Below, in pieces: positions 1-9,218 of a stretch of 64,000 bases of DNA (position 1 is its first letter; the number at the start of each line of letters is the position of its first letter). Made by a program: the position numbers and the translations under genes. This stretch comes from an uncultured Bacteroidota bacterium. GTDB taxonomy: Bacteria; Bacteroidota; Bacteroidia; Bacteroidales; VadinHA17. The notes below the pieces were generated by a model. The model saw only the letters and a program-made list of their open reading frames with translations, did not search any database and had not been told where the DNA came from. The stretch spans positions 62,001 to 126,000 of the forward strand of contig CAIMVD010000205.1 of NCBI GenBank assembly GCA_903844815.1. The letters are read 5' to 3'.

Positions 1-1
1 C

Positions 2-1540
2 CAGATTGAAAAGATTATTCATTTCGACACCCAGGAAGAATATGCAGGAAATGAGATCCATTTTAATGAGGTAAGAAAACTTGGCAGGGAGTGGCTCGAA
101 ATTGCTGAAAATGCTGCGGCGTTCAGCGAATTGTCTAAGAGTATTACCCCGGCTGACTTCGCCAATATCTGTTACACTTCAGGCACTACTGCTGATCCAA
201 AGGGAATAATACTTACTCACGGGAACTATGTGACAAACGTCTACCAGGCCTATAGTCTGATGGACCTTCCCCCATTTTATAAAACCCTCCTCATTTTACC
301 CTGGGACCATTCATTCGGACATACTTGTGGTATTTATGCCTTCATGGGAAAGGGTGCCAGTATTGCATCGGTGAAAACAGGAAAGACTCCCATGGAAACT
401 CTCCGGAATCTTCCCGGCTGCCTTAAGGAGATCAAACCAAATCTTCTGATGAGTGTTCCTGCTATTGCAAAAAACTTCCGCAAGAATATTGAGAAAGGAA
501 TTAAGGAAAAAGGGAAATTTACTGAATTGCTTTTTAATCATGCACTTAAAATTTCTTACTCCTACAATAAAGAAGGCTGGAATAAAGGACAAGGACTGCA
601 AAAGATAAAAAAGCCACTTATCGATTTCTACGATAAGTTAATATTCAGTAAGATACGTGAGGCTTACGGCGGGGAACTTGATTACTTCATCGGAGGTGGT
701 GCCCTTCTCGATATTGAACTGCAACGGTTTTTTTATGCCCTCGGCATACCAATGTTCCAGGGATACGGGCTTAGTGAAGCAGCTCCTACAATATCATCGA
801 ATTCAATGAGCAGACATAAACTGGGTTCATCGGGAGTACTTGTGAACAATATGGATCTTAAGATCTGCGACGATGACGGGAATGAACTGCCAACCGGGCA
901 AAAAGGCGAAATAGTTATCAGGGGCGGAAACGTAATGCATGGCTACTGGAAAAACGAATCCGCTACGAAAGAAGCATTAAGGGACGGCTGGCTATATACC
1001 GGCGACATGGGATATATGTCGGAAGACGGATACCTATATGTTTTGGGACGTTTTAAAAGCCTGCTTATCGCCGATGACGGTGAAAAATTCAGTCCTGAAG
1101 GCATTGAGGAGGCAATGACTGAACAATCGAAATACATCGATCAGGTTGTGCTGTTCAATAACCAAAAACCTTATTCGGTAGCCCTGGTAGTGCCCAATCA
1201 GCATATGCTTAAGTTATTTCTTGAAGAAAAAGACCTCACAGCCAGCTCTGACGAGGGTGTTCGCTCTGTATTAAACCTTATCGAAAGCGAGGTCAATGAA
1301 TACCGGTCTAACGGCAAATACGGTAAAATGTTCCCGCAGAGATGGCTTCCTGTAGCTATCTGCATACTCGAAGAAAGCTTTACAGAAGATAATGGGCTAA
1401 TGAATTCAACAATGAAGATTGTGAGAGGAAAAATAATGGATAAGTACCACGATCTTATTGAATACCTTTATACTCCTGATGCCAAGGCAATAACAAATGA
1501 AAGGAATATTGAAGAGGTTGAAAAGATGAAATTGGGATAA
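2..1540 (+). CDS. Long-chain acyl-CoA synthetase (AMP-forming), 5' end cut by window
   Basis: Activates fatty acids to acyl-AMP and then acyl-CoA at the cytoplasmic side of the membrane. The frame is open from base 2, so the true start lies outside the window; about 512 residues are visible and family members are near 600, so roughly the first 90-110 are missing. The ANL-family motifs are all present: the P-loop-like YTSGTTADPKG, the GYGLSEAAP motif, the YTGDMG adenylate-binding Asp, and GRFKSLL before the C-terminal subdomain. The C-terminal lysine region (STMKIVRGKIMDKY) is typical of FadD/FAA-like enzymes. The GH2 gene follows 61 bases downstream on the same strand, but a functional link is not evident. 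Family is sure; substrate chain length cannot be read. Confidence 0.9.
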   Translation, partial: QIEKIIHFDTQEEYAGNEIHFNEVRKLGREWLEIAENAAAFSELSKSITPADFANICYTSGTTADPKGIILTHGNYVTNVYQAYSLMDLPPFYKTLLILPWDHSFGHTCGIYAFMGKGASIASVKTGKTPMETLRNLPGCLKEIKPNLLMSVPAIAKNFRKNIEKGIKEKGKFTELLFNHALKISYSYNKEGWNKGQGLQKIKKPLIDFYDKLIFSKIREAYGGELDYFIGGGALLDIELQRFFYALGIPMFQGYGLSEAAPTISSNSMSRHKLGSSGVLVNNMDLKICDDDGNELPTGQKGEIVIRGGNVMHGYWKNESATKEALRDGWLYTGDMGYMSEDGYLYVLGRFKSLLIADDGEKFSPEGIEEAMTEQSKYIDQVVLFNNQKPYSVALVVPNQHMLKLFLEEKDLTASSDEGVRSVLNLIESEVNEYRSNGKYGKMFPQRWLPVAICILEESFTEDNGLMNSTMKIVRGKIMDKYHDLIEYLYTPDAKAITNERNIEEVEKMKLG

Positions 1541-1549
1541 GGAGAAGAT

Positions 1550-1577
1550 AAAAGACAAAAGACAAAAGATAAAAGTC
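1550..1577. repeat. Heptamer tandem repeat AAAAGAC x4
   Basis: Four 7-base units (AAAAGAC, AAAAGAC, AAAAGAT, AAAAGTC) lie end to end in the 61-base gap between the acyl-CoA synthetase stop and the GH2 start. Another heptamer array, of different sequence, is found at 54676-54724. Function unknown; slippage-prone length variation is possible. Confidence 0.7.
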
Positions 1578-1601
1578 ATAAGATCCTGTTAAATAAAGAT
1601 A

Positions 1602-4070
1602 ATGAAACCTTCCTTACGATTTGCTGCGTCTGCGCTGCTAGTGATGAGTGTATCCTGTACTCAAAAACCACCAATTTCATGGAAAATCGCTGAAAACCCT
1701 ATTGTTACGGAATGGGCTGGCGATGTCGATCCAGCCAAACCCTGGCTTAACTATCCTCGACCCGACATGTTGAGAACTAATTGGATATCTCTTAATGGAA
1801 TGTGGGATTATGCCATTACCCCGAAGGAGGCCAAACCTGAAAAGTGGGATGGCCAAATTCTGGTCCCCTACCCCGTTGAATCAGCTCTTTCAGGCGTAAG
1901 GAAAAGAGTTTCGGAGAACGAAAATCTGTGGTACAGAAGATCATTTAAAGTTCCAAATCCCTGGAAAAAGAAACACCTGCTCCTTAATTTTGAGGCATGT
2001 GACTGGGAAACAACTGTTTGGATCGACGGAAAAGAGGCAGGGAAGCACCTGGGAGGTTATGATCCATTCACTTTTGACATAACCCCGTTTCTCAATACCC
2101 AGAAAGACCATGAACTGATCGTTTGCGTCTGGGATCCTACAGATAAGGGACCCCAACCGCGTGGCAAACAGGTAGCGGCTCCTGGTGGAATCTGGTATAC
2201 ACCAACTACAGGAATATGGCAGACGGTTTGGATAGAACCTGTAAATGAATCCTATATCTCCTCCTTCCGTACAATCGCCAATCCTGACGATGGAACCATC
2301 TCGATAAATGCAGTGACAAATGGTACAGATCAGGGTACTATTTCCTACACTGTAAAAAAAGATGGCAGGCAGGTTTCAGCGGCTGAAGGAAAAACAGGTA
2401 TGGACGTTACATCTTCTATTGAGAAACCGGCCCTATGGTCTCCGGAATCACCTTCGCTTTATGATATTGAAATTGAACTTAAAATAGGCAGCAAAATAGT
2501 TGACAAAGTAAAATCATATACCGGCTTCAGAAAAATCTCAATTGGCAAATCAGCCGATGGCTTTACAAGAATGCTTTTGAATAATTCCTTTATATGGCAA
2601 AACGGGCCTCTCGACCAGGGTTTCTGGCCCGATGGCATCTACACTCCTCCCACCGAAGAAGCTATGGTATACGACCTTAAAATGACCAAAAAAATGGGGT
2701 TCAACATGCTCAGGAAACATGTTAAGGTTGAAAACAGGATCTTCTACTACTGGTGCGACAAATTAGGAATTCTGGTTTGGCAGGATATGCCCAGCGGAGA
2801 TGAGTATATTGGAGGAGATGATCCCGACATAACTAAATCAAAAGAGTCGACTGAGCAGTACGAATTGGAATTAAAAAGGATGATAGAGACAAAATACAAC
2901 CATCCTTCAATAATCATGTGGGTTCCATTCAATGAGGGCTGGGGCCAGTTTGAAACCGGAAGGATCACTGATCTCATAACCGGTTATGATCCGACAAGGC
3001 TTGTCAACAGCGCATCAGGGTGGACCGACAGGGGAACCGGCAGCGTTAGTGATATTCATCATTATCCCGATCCTGCTGTCCCTCAGTCTGAAGAAAAAAG
3101 AGCTATTGTCCTCGGTGAATTCGGTGGCCTCGGATTGCCGGTTCAGGGACACACCTGGGAACAAAAAAACTGGGGCTACAGGAACATGGAAGATTCACTT
3201 CAGCTTTTATCAAAATATGAATCATATTACGAACAGGTTCAGAAATTCGTAAATGAAAAAGGACTGAGTGCGACAATCTATACTCAGACAACCGATGTTG
3301 AAACCGAAACAAACGGCCTGATGACCTATGACAGGAAGATAAATAAAATGGGCGCTGAAAATGTCTTCAGAGCCAACAATAACATCATTCCTCCCACATT
3401 AGCCCCGGGATCAAGAATCTTCACCGATACGTTTACGGCAGAACTGAATAATAACAGGAACGGAGGCAAAATATTCTATACTCTCAATGGCAGCGAACCT
3501 TCAATCAAATCCTTACTGTTTAACGGACCAGTTGCAATTACGGAAACCTGTACACTGAAGGCTTTTACTAAATGGGACGACGCAGAAAGCCGTCCGGTCA
3601 CCTTCCTCATAGAAAAGAAAGAACTTATGCCAGCTGTGGATCAGGCGAATCTGAAACCTGGTCTGCGGGCGGCAATCTACGATGGTAGATTTACAAAAAT
3701 GCCTGACTTTAACTTACTTAAGCCTGTTATGATGAAAACAGTACGAAATGTCACCCATCTAGTTGCAGAAAAGGATTCATTTTTTGCAATAGTTTTTGAG
3801 GGATTCTTACAAATTCCTGCTGATGGCGTTTACGGGTTATCTGTCAATTCCGACGATGGCAGCAAGCTTATTATCGACGGCATGGACACTGTTGTAAACG
3901 ACGGAATACATGGCATGCGGGAGGAAGGAAAGCACTTTCCTCTTGCCAAAGGGTATCATAAGATCAGAATAGAATATTTTCAGGGTGAAGGAGGCGTGGG
4001 GCTTGAATTCCTCTTAGAAGCCCCGGGACAATTAAAGACCATTGCTCCTTCATCGATGTTCTTTAATTGA
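1602..4070 (+). CDS. Lipoprotein glycoside hydrolase family 2 with CHB_HEX and PA14 domains
   Basis: A secreted beta-glycosidase of the GH2 clan (beta-galactosidase/glucuronidase/mannosidase-like). Residues 1-19 form a lipoprotein signal ending at a lipobox-like SVSC, so the mature protein is probably tethered by Cys19 in the periplasm or on the outer membrane. Domain order: GH2 sugar-binding (about 60-210), Ig-like sandwich (about 215-310), TIM barrel (about 320-590) with the acid/base in WVPFNEGWG (Glu445) and the likely nucleophile in VLGEFGG (Glu506). Two accessory modules follow: a chitobiase C-terminal-like beta-sandwich (about 605-670, FYTLNGSEPS) and a PA14-like module (about 685-815, SVNSDDGSKLIIDG), both usually carbohydrate-associated. 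No SusC/SusD partners are in view, so it is not in an obvious polysaccharide utilisation locus. Substrate is not predictable from sequence alone. Confidence 0.9.
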   Translation: MKPSLRFAASALLVMSVSCTQKPPISWKIAENPIVTEWAGDVDPAKPWLNYPRPDMLRTNWISLNGMWDYAITPKEAKPEKWDGQILVPYPVESALSGVRKRVSENENLWYRRSFKVPNPWKKKHLLLNFEACDWETTVWIDGKEAGKHLGGYDPFTFDITPFLNTQKDHELIVCVWDPTDKGPQPRGKQVAAPGGIWYTPTTGIWQTVWIEPVNESYISSFRTIANPDDGTISINAVTNGTDQGTISYTVKKDGRQVSAAEGKTGMDVTSSIEKPALWSPESPSLYDIEIELKIGSKIVDKVKSYTGFRKISIGKSADGFTRMLLNNSFIWQNGPLDQGFWPDGIYTPPTEEAMVYDLKMTKKMGFNMLRKHVKVENRIFYYWCDKLGILVWQDMPSGDEYIGGDDPDITKSKESTEQYELELKRMIETKYNHPSIIMWVPFNEGWGQFETGRITDLITGYDPTRLVNSASGWTDRGTGSVSDIHHYPDPAVPQSEEKRAIVLGEFGGLGLPVQGHTWEQKNWGYRNMEDSLQLLSKYESYYEQVQKFVNEKGLSATIYTQTTDVETETNGLMTYDRKINKMGAENVFRANNNIIPPTLAPGSRIFTDTFTAELNNNRNGGKIFYTLNGSEPSIKSLLFNGPVAITETCTLKAFTKWDDAESRPVTFLIEKKELMPAVDQANLKPGLRAAIYDGRFTKMPDFNLLKPVMMKTVRNVTHLVAEKDSFFAIVFEGFLQIPADGVYGLSVNSDDGSKLIIDGMDTVVNDGIHGMREEGKHFPLAKGYHKIRIEYFQGEGGVGLEFLLEAPGQLKTIAPSSMFFN

Positions 4071-4105
4071 GACAGGCAGAAATATTTCCCCTTTCGGGAG
4101 CAGGT

Positions 4106-4651
4106 TCAAAGCCTGCTCTTGAAAGGTAAAAATGTCATGAAGTCGGCGTGATGCACAATATAAGCTTCTGTAGTCCTTTTCACAAGGTCGCCTTCATGTG
4201 CATGTGCGGCGATGATATGGCATACTTCGGGAGGCACACCACACTCCTCAGCAAGCGAAACGCCTGAGAAGGGATGTCGTAAATATTGCCCGTATTTTCC
4301 CTGAACAGATTTTCCGTCCTTATCCAGCTCATATTCAAGCAGCTTGCCCACATCGGCCAGAATAGCGCCGGAAAGAAGAACATCCATATTTACAGGAAGG
4401 TCATTCCCGAAAAATTCATTCATCTTTTCGCCACTAGCTTTTGCTACGTGAACGACGCATCGTTTATGAGCCATGAAACTCACCTTCAGATCGGGACCGC
4501 ATAAAAGAGTAAACGGAATCCTCTCAAGATCATCTGCCGTAAGAATACTTCGTTCCAACGCGATTTCCCAGGTTTTAGCTGTTTTTTCACGAAGCGTATT
4601 GTCGGTTATCCATTCCAATTCAGGCCACAGTTTGAGAACCTCATCATTCAT
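4106..4651 (-). CDS. HD-domain phosphohydrolase-like protein with altered HD dyad
   Basis: A 181-residue cytoplasmic protein with the all-helical HD fold pattern. Candidate metal-binding residues are His62/His68 (MAHKRCVVHV), a core motif LADVGKLLEYE at 98-108, His126 (RHPFSG), His145/150/152 (HIIAAHAHEG) and His167-His168-Asp170. The canonical His-Asp dyad (normally HD.GK) reads Ala99-Asp100 here, so metal binding is either reduced or uses another His. It starts 19 bases after the stop of the upstream dehydrogenase gene and is probably co-transcribed with it. Enzymes of this superfamily cleave phosphoester or nucleotide substrates; the substrate here is unknown. Family assignment is good, activity uncertain. 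Confidence 0.75.
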   Translation of the reverse strand: MNDEVLKLWPELEWITDNTLREKTAKTWEIALERSILTADDLERIPFTLLCGPDLKVSFMAHKRCVVHVAKASGEKMNEFFGNDLPVNMDVLLSGAILADVGKLLEYELDKDGKSVQGKYGQYLRHPFSGVSLAEECGVPPEVCHIIAAHAHEGDLVKRTTEAYIVHHADFMTFLPFKSRL

Positions 4652-4670
4652 GTTAAATAATTTTCAATTA

Positions 4671-5867
4671 TTAATTAAGTTTTTCAATAATAGCGTCTGC
4701 CATCTGAGTGGTAGATGCGGCACCTTTGTTAATTACATCAGGATGTCCCGACATCTTCATCATATCATAGGTCATCACTTTACCTTCTTCAATTACATCT
4801 GAGACAGCCTTCCTTATCCGCGAAGATATATTATCCTCACCAAGGTAATCCAGCATCATACAGGCTGATTCAACCATGGCGATAGGGTTAACTATCGATA
4901 CTTCAAAGTCAGCGTATTTGGGAGCTGATCCGTGTGTCGGTTCAAAAACTGCAATTCCGTCAGATGAGAACTGGGCACTGCAGGCAAATCCAAGTCCTCC
5001 TATAAGTCCTGCAAAACCGTCGGATGCTATATCACCAAACATGTTGCCGGCAACAATTACTCCATAATCTTCAGGGTTCTTTGTAAGCCACATCATTTGA
5101 GCATCAATATTGGTATTGAGAAGTTTTATGCCGGGGTATGAGTTCTTCTGTATCTCCTTTGCAAGCTTCCACATAAGTCCGGAAGTTTCCCTGATAACGT
5201 TAGGCTTTTCGCATACTGTAACAGACTTATAGCCATATTTAAGCGCATATTCAAAAGCAGCTTCAAGTATTCTGAGTGTAGCACGGCGGGTAAAAATCCT
5301 TGTTGATAATGAAATTTCCTCCACTGGCACTTTGCCAAAATTTGCCGCGAACTTAGGATGTGTCATAAATGCCTCATAAACCTGTTTTGGAGGATTTGTC
5401 CATTCAACACCGGCATACAGGCACTCGGTATTCTGGCGGAATATTACAACATCCACGAGGGGTTCATCGAGAGTGTTGTCTTTTCCTCTTCTAACAAAAT
5501 TAAGCGGATTTCCCTTGTAAGACTTGCAGGGTCTGACGCAGATATCAAGGTTGAAATGCTGCCTAAGTCCAACAATGGGGCTTGAATAGGTAAATCCTTT
5601 ACCCTGCAGATCAGGACTTAACTCAGCTTTTGCTTCTTCATTTGGCTTTGATGTTATAGCTCCGAAGAGAGCAATCTTATGTTTTTCAATAAGGTCAAGA
5701 GTTCTTTTTGGCAGTGGATTTCCCTCTTTGCACCAAAACTCCCATCCTATATCTCCAAATTCATATTCCGCTTCAAAACCGGCGGCATTAAGCACTCTGA
5801 GCGCCTCATTCAGAACTACCACTCCAATCCCGTCTCCGGGTAATGCAACTATTGTACGTACTGCCAT
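4671..5867 (-). CDS. Isocitrate/isopropylmalate-type decarboxylating dehydrogenase (probable isocitrate dehydrogenase)
   Basis: Oxidative decarboxylation of a 2-hydroxyacid by the beta-decarboxylating dehydrogenase fold. Seen: N-terminal ALPGDGIG, the substrate loop GLRQHFNLDICVRP, RQNTECLYAG, the catalytic Lys/Tyr region with EKPNVIRETSG, the metal-binding Asp motif NMFGDIASDG, and the coenzyme loop FEPTHGSAPKYAD. The Lys-Tyr after GSAP resembles NADP-type isocitrate dehydrogenases rather than the Asp-Ile of NAD-type isopropylmalate dehydrogenase (family knowledge), so isocitrate is favoured. No leuC/leuD neighbours support a leucine role. The ATG at 5867 was chosen because conserved sequence begins there; the 14 codons upstream start with a non-ATG codon and look non-conserved. 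It heads an operon with the HD protein. Confidence 0.82.
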   Translation of the reverse strand: MAVRTIVALPGDGIGVVVLNEALRVLNAAGFEAEYEFGDIGWEFWCKEGNPLPKRTLDLIEKHKIALFGAITSKPNEEAKAELSPDLQGKGFTYSSPIVGLRQHFNLDICVRPCKSYKGNPLNFVRRGKDNTLDEPLVDVVIFRQNTECLYAGVEWTNPPKQVYEAFMTHPKFAANFGKVPVEEISLSTRIFTRRATLRILEAAFEYALKYGYKSVTVCEKPNVIRETSGLMWKLAKEIQKNSYPGIKLLNTNIDAQMMWLTKNPEDYGVIVAGNMFGDIASDGFAGLIGGLGFACSAQFSSDGIAVFEPTHGSAPKYADFEVSIVNPIAMVESACMMLDYLGEDNISSRIRKAVSDVIEEGKVMTYDMMKMSGHPDVINKGAASTTQMADAIIEKLN

Positions 5868-5939
5868 ATTATTTAAATTATAAGTTATTCGTATTAATAT
5901 TTGAAACAATAGTGTAAATATAATGAAATATAAAAAGAG

Positions 5940-5947
5940 TAAGTTTG
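5940..5947 (+). promoter_or_regulatory. Putative Bacteroidota -7 element for pepD
   Basis: TAAGTTTG matches TAnnTTTG exactly and ends 21 bases before the pepD ATG. No TTTG is found 19-21 bases upstream, so the -33 box is weak or absent. Confidence 0.45.
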
Positions 5948-5968
5948 CATAACACAGAAAGTTAAATT

Positions 5969-7435
5969 ATGAGCAATTTAGGTCATCTGAATCCGCCAGC
6001 GTTATGGACATATTTCGAAGAGATCTGCAAACTTCCGCATATTTCGAAACATGAAGAAAAAATAAGACAATACCTTCTGCAGTTTGCAGAAAAGAACAAA
6101 CTTGAGGCAAGGGAAGATTTAACAGGCAACATCCTGATAATAAAGGAGGCATCCCCTGGAATGGAAAACAGGGAAACGCTGATTCTGCAAAGCCATCTCG
6201 ATATGGTAGGTGAAAAAAACGCCTCCAATCCGCATAACTGGCTAACCGACAGTATAAAACCTGTTGTTAACGGCGACTGGGTAGCTGCCGATGGTACAAC
6301 CCTGGGAGCCGACGATGGCATTGGCATTGCAGCACAGATGGCAATCCTTACTGACCCTGGTCTCAAAGCCGGTCGGATTGAATGTCTCTTTACAGTAGAC
6401 GAGGAAACCGGTATGACAGGCGCTATTAATCTTAGTCCCGACTTTCTTTCAGGAAGGATCCTTTTAAACCTCGATTCAGAGGATGAAGGTATTCTGTTCA
6501 TTGGATGTGCCGGGGGCATGGATACCGTAGGAACACTCAAATTTGACAAGGTCAGCATCCCCTCAGGAAGCGGTGCACTTACAATATCCGTAACCGGTCT
6601 TCATGGAGGACATTCAGGCGATGAGATACATAAAGGATATGGAAACTCAATCAAGATAATGACCGGTTTGCTCAAAGAAATTTCATCCGGATATAAAATG
6701 TCGCTTTCGGAATTTAATGGCGGAAATCTGAGAAATGCTATTCCAAGAGAGGCTTTTGCTACCATTATCATCAAAATTAGTGATATTGAAAAAATAAGGT
6801 TACTCACCAATGAATTCCTTGTCAGATGCCGGGCAGAATTCGGAGACCTCGAACCATTGATTGAAATCTCCCTGAAAGAATTCCCTCTTCCATTTTTTTC
6901 AATGGACATGGAATGTCAGGAGAAGTTCCTGGATGCCCTGAAGTGTTGTCCTCACGGAGTAATTGCCTGGTCGAAGGAAATGGAGGACCTTGTCGAAACA
7001 TCCACCAACCTTGCATCAGTCCGCTTCGATAACGAAAATAATATAACAATTGTAACAACCCAGCGCAGTTCCGTCGAACCGGCAAAGCATGAAGCAGCAG
7101 AAATGGTGAAAGAATGCCTTGCGAAAGCCGGCGCCATTGTAGTCAGTTCCGACGGCTATCCGGGCTGGACACCTGACGTGACCTCTGAGATACTCTCTAT
7201 AACCAGAAACTCCTACAGGAGACTCTTTGGTAAGAAGCCGGTTGTGAGGTCGATACATGCAGGTCTGGAATGCGGAATGTTCTATGAAAAAATGAAGGAT
7301 ATCGATATGATCTCATTTGGCCCCACCATAAGAGGAGCTCACACTCCGGAGGAGAAAATCGAGATATCAACAGTTGGGATGTTCTGGTATCTCCTGACCG
7401 ACGTCATTGAAAACATTCCCTTAAGACAAGAATAG
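5969..7435 (+). CDS. pepD: Aminoacyl-histidine dipeptidase (cytosol non-specific dipeptidase, M20)
   Basis: Zn-dependent dipeptidase of the M20 family that hydrolyses Xaa-His and other dipeptides in the cytoplasm. Length (488 residues) matches PepD. The two-metal centre is visible: His in LQSHLDMVGE, the bridging Asp in LGADDGIG, the catalytic and ligand glutamates in VDEETGMTGA, the Asp in LNLDSEDEG, and a C-terminal His in GPTIRGAHTPEE. The inserted dimerisation or lid domain starts around LHGGHSGDEIHKGYGN. It is transcribed alone, divergently from the dehydrogenase operon, and faces the rubredoxin gene tail to tail. Likely role is amino-acid salvage from peptides. Confidence 0.93.
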   Translation: MSNLGHLNPPALWTYFEEICKLPHISKHEEKIRQYLLQFAEKNKLEAREDLTGNILIIKEASPGMENRETLILQSHLDMVGEKNASNPHNWLTDSIKPVVNGDWVAADGTTLGADDGIGIAAQMAILTDPGLKAGRIECLFTVDEETGMTGAINLSPDFLSGRILLNLDSEDEGILFIGCAGGMDTVGTLKFDKVSIPSGSGALTISVTGLHGGHSGDEIHKGYGNSIKIMTGLLKEISSGYKMSLSEFNGGNLRNAIPREAFATIIIKISDIEKIRLLTNEFLVRCRAEFGDLEPLIEISLKEFPLPFFSMDMECQEKFLDALKCCPHGVIAWSKEMEDLVETSTNLASVRFDNENNITIVTTQRSSVEPAKHEAAEMVKECLAKAGAIVVSSDGYPGWTPDVTSEILSITRNSYRRLFGKKPVVRSIHAGLECGMFYEKMKDIDMISFGPTIRGAHTPEEKIEISTVGMFWYLLTDVIENIPLRQE

Positions 7436-7462
7436 TTTCTTGAATAAGGTACTGCTTTTATG

Positions 7463-7624
7463 CTATTTGTTTATAAAGAATTCATCCTTACCCGCTCCGC
7501 AGATGGGACAAATATAATCATCGGGCAGCCCTGAAAAGGGAGTTCCGGGTTTAACGCCTTCCTCCGGATCACCTAGTTCAGGATCATAGATATATCCGCA
7601 AATTGCACATCTGAATTTTTCCAC
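7463..7624 (-). CDS. Rubredoxin (53 residues, GTG start)
   Basis: Small one-iron electron carrier. The translation begins [18 protein letters not shown] and ends [19 protein letters not shown], giving the two CxxC knuckles (FRCAICGY and YICPICGA) that bind Fe(SCys)4, plus the conserved acidic and aromatic core. Length is exactly that of a classical rubredoxin. The GTG at 7624 is the only plausible start: it puts the usual M-[EK]-K-[FY]-x-C beginning at residue 1, and no ATG precedes it in frame. It begins six bases after the citF stop, so it is the last gene of the mce-citDE-citF unit. It may serve rubrerythrin (51461-52039) or another oxygen-detoxifying oxidase; a link to citrate lyase itself is not obvious. 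Confidence 0.9.
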   Translation of the reverse strand: MEKFRCAICGYIYDPELGDPEEGVKPGTPFSGLPDDYICPICGAGKDEFFINK

Positions 7625-7630
7625 GTTGAA

Positions 7631-9193
7631 TTATTTTACAGGTTTAAGTTTTCTAATTACATCAATTACTGTACCGTCGACCCACTTGACGGCGGCAACA
7701 ATTTCATCTTCAAAACGGGGTTTCTGAGGCTTACCGCATATTCTTTCTGCTTCATCCTTCATTTCAGTAAGAGACCTTATTGGAAGGCCGCTGCCCTTTA
7801 CGCTTTCAATCAGGTCACGTCTCAATGGGTTAATAGCAATTCCCCTCTCTGTAATAACAACATCGATGAGTTCTCCTGGACCGCAAAGGGTGGTAACTTC
7901 ATCTACAATAACAGGTATCCTGTCGCGAAAAAGCGGGATTGGAAGAATCACATTCCTTGCATGGAGGCAATTCTGCCACCCTCCTATTCCATGCAGTAAA
8001 TAACCATCGGAATGAGTAACCACATTGCCATTAAAATTAAGGTCTATCTCGGTAGCCCCCAGGATCATAATATCCATCAGGCTGGTCAGATTTCCCTTAG
8101 AATGATAATTATAGGCGTTAAAGACCGGATAAGCAATATGATTCGGATTATTTTCGATCGACCGTACAGAGTCCAGGTCGAATGCCTGGGCATCAAGGAT
8201 ATGACCCATCTGGCCCTCCTCAAGCATTTTAACCATATACTTTGTGCTACCCCCAAACCCGAATTTTGACTTCCAGCCCTTGTCTTTAAGAATCTGATGA
8301 ACAAAGACTGCTATTGCCAGGGACGTACCTCCGGCACCGGCCTGCATCGTTACACCATCCTTCAGAATCCCTGATTTTTCGATAAATGCTGCGGTAAGTT
8401 CAGCAATAAGAAGTCGGTCGGGACTTTTGGTAACCTGAGTCGTACCCGATACAATCTTCTCCGGAATACCAATTTTATCCACGACAACGACATAATCAAC
8501 ATAGTTACCTTCAATTTCCATAGGGAAACAGGGCATTTCAATCAGGTTATCAGTAACAATAATAACCTTCGTAGCATACATGGAATCAGCCTTGCCATAT
8601 CCTATTACACCGCATGCAGAACTGCCTCCCGTGCCTTTTGCATTTCCGAAGGAATCTGCCGACGGAGCAGCCAGTACTGCTATATCGATCTTTACTTCGC
8701 CATCCTGAATAGCCTGAACACGGCCCCCGTGTGACCGCAGTACAGCTGTTCCCTTCATTTTTCCTTCTGATACAAACCTGCCCAAAGGGCCGTTCATACT
8801 TCCTTCAATCCTGTTAATAGTCCCGTCTTCAAGGTATTTTATCACAGGGTCGTTGCATGGGAATGAGGCAGAAGGAAACCAAATAAGGTCTTTTATATTC
8901 ATATCTGAAGCTATGTCAAATACCTTGTTGCTTATGAGGTCCCCGTCACGAAGGTGATGATGAGTCGAAATCGTCATTCCGTTTTTAAGACCGCAAAGCC
9001 GTAGCGCTTCTTCAAGTGATGATACAACCTTATTTCCGTCGGCAGGGTAGTCGGAACAGGTCGCGATCGGAGGCGAATACTTTCTTCCTTCAGGACGATG
9101 TTTCCCAACTCCCTTATAGGGAATAACTGGCGTTCCGTTGATCTCCAGGGGTACAATCCGCCCTGCTGCATTTATTACGGTTTCTGATGCCAT
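7631..9193 (-). CDS. citF: Citrate lyase alpha subunit (citrate CoA-transferase)
   Basis: Transfers the acyl carrier's acetyl thioester to citrate, forming citryl-ACP in the citrate lyase complex (citrate to acetate plus oxaloacetate). The 520-residue length matches CitF. Recognisable conserved stretches are the N-terminal KVVSSLEEAL, STHHHLRDGD, the glycine-rich SFGNAKGTGG and MQAGAGGTSLAIAV segments, and the C-terminal ITERGIAINPLR. It lies 25 bases downstream of the fused citDE gene, in the same direction, and six bases upstream of rubredoxin. Accessory genes for holo-enzyme maturation (citC, citG, citX) are not in this window. Likely produces oxaloacetate for fermentation under anoxia. 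Confidence 0.94.
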   Translation of the reverse strand: MASETVINAAGRIVPLEINGTPVIPYKGVGKHRPEGRKYSPPIATCSDYPADGNKVVSSLEEALRLCGLKNGMTISTHHHLRDGDLISNKVFDIASDMNIKDLIWFPSASFPCNDPVIKYLEDGTINRIEGSMNGPLGRFVSEGKMKGTAVLRSHGGRVQAIQDGEVKIDIAVLAAPSADSFGNAKGTGGSSACGVIGYGKADSMYATKVIIVTDNLIEMPCFPMEIEGNYVDYVVVVDKIGIPEKIVSGTTQVTKSPDRLLIAELTAAFIEKSGILKDGVTMQAGAGGTSLAIAVFVHQILKDKGWKSKFGFGGSTKYMVKMLEEGQMGHILDAQAFDLDSVRSIENNPNHIAYPVFNAYNYHSKGNLTSLMDIMILGATEIDLNFNGNVVTHSDGYLLHGIGGWQNCLHARNVILPIPLFRDRIPVIVDEVTTLCGPGELIDVVITERGIAINPLRRDLIESVKGSGLPIRSLTEMKDEAERICGKPQKPRFEDEIVAAVKWVDGTVIDVIRKLKPVK

Positions 9194-9218
9194 ATACTAC
9201 TTATTAAGTTTAAACCGG

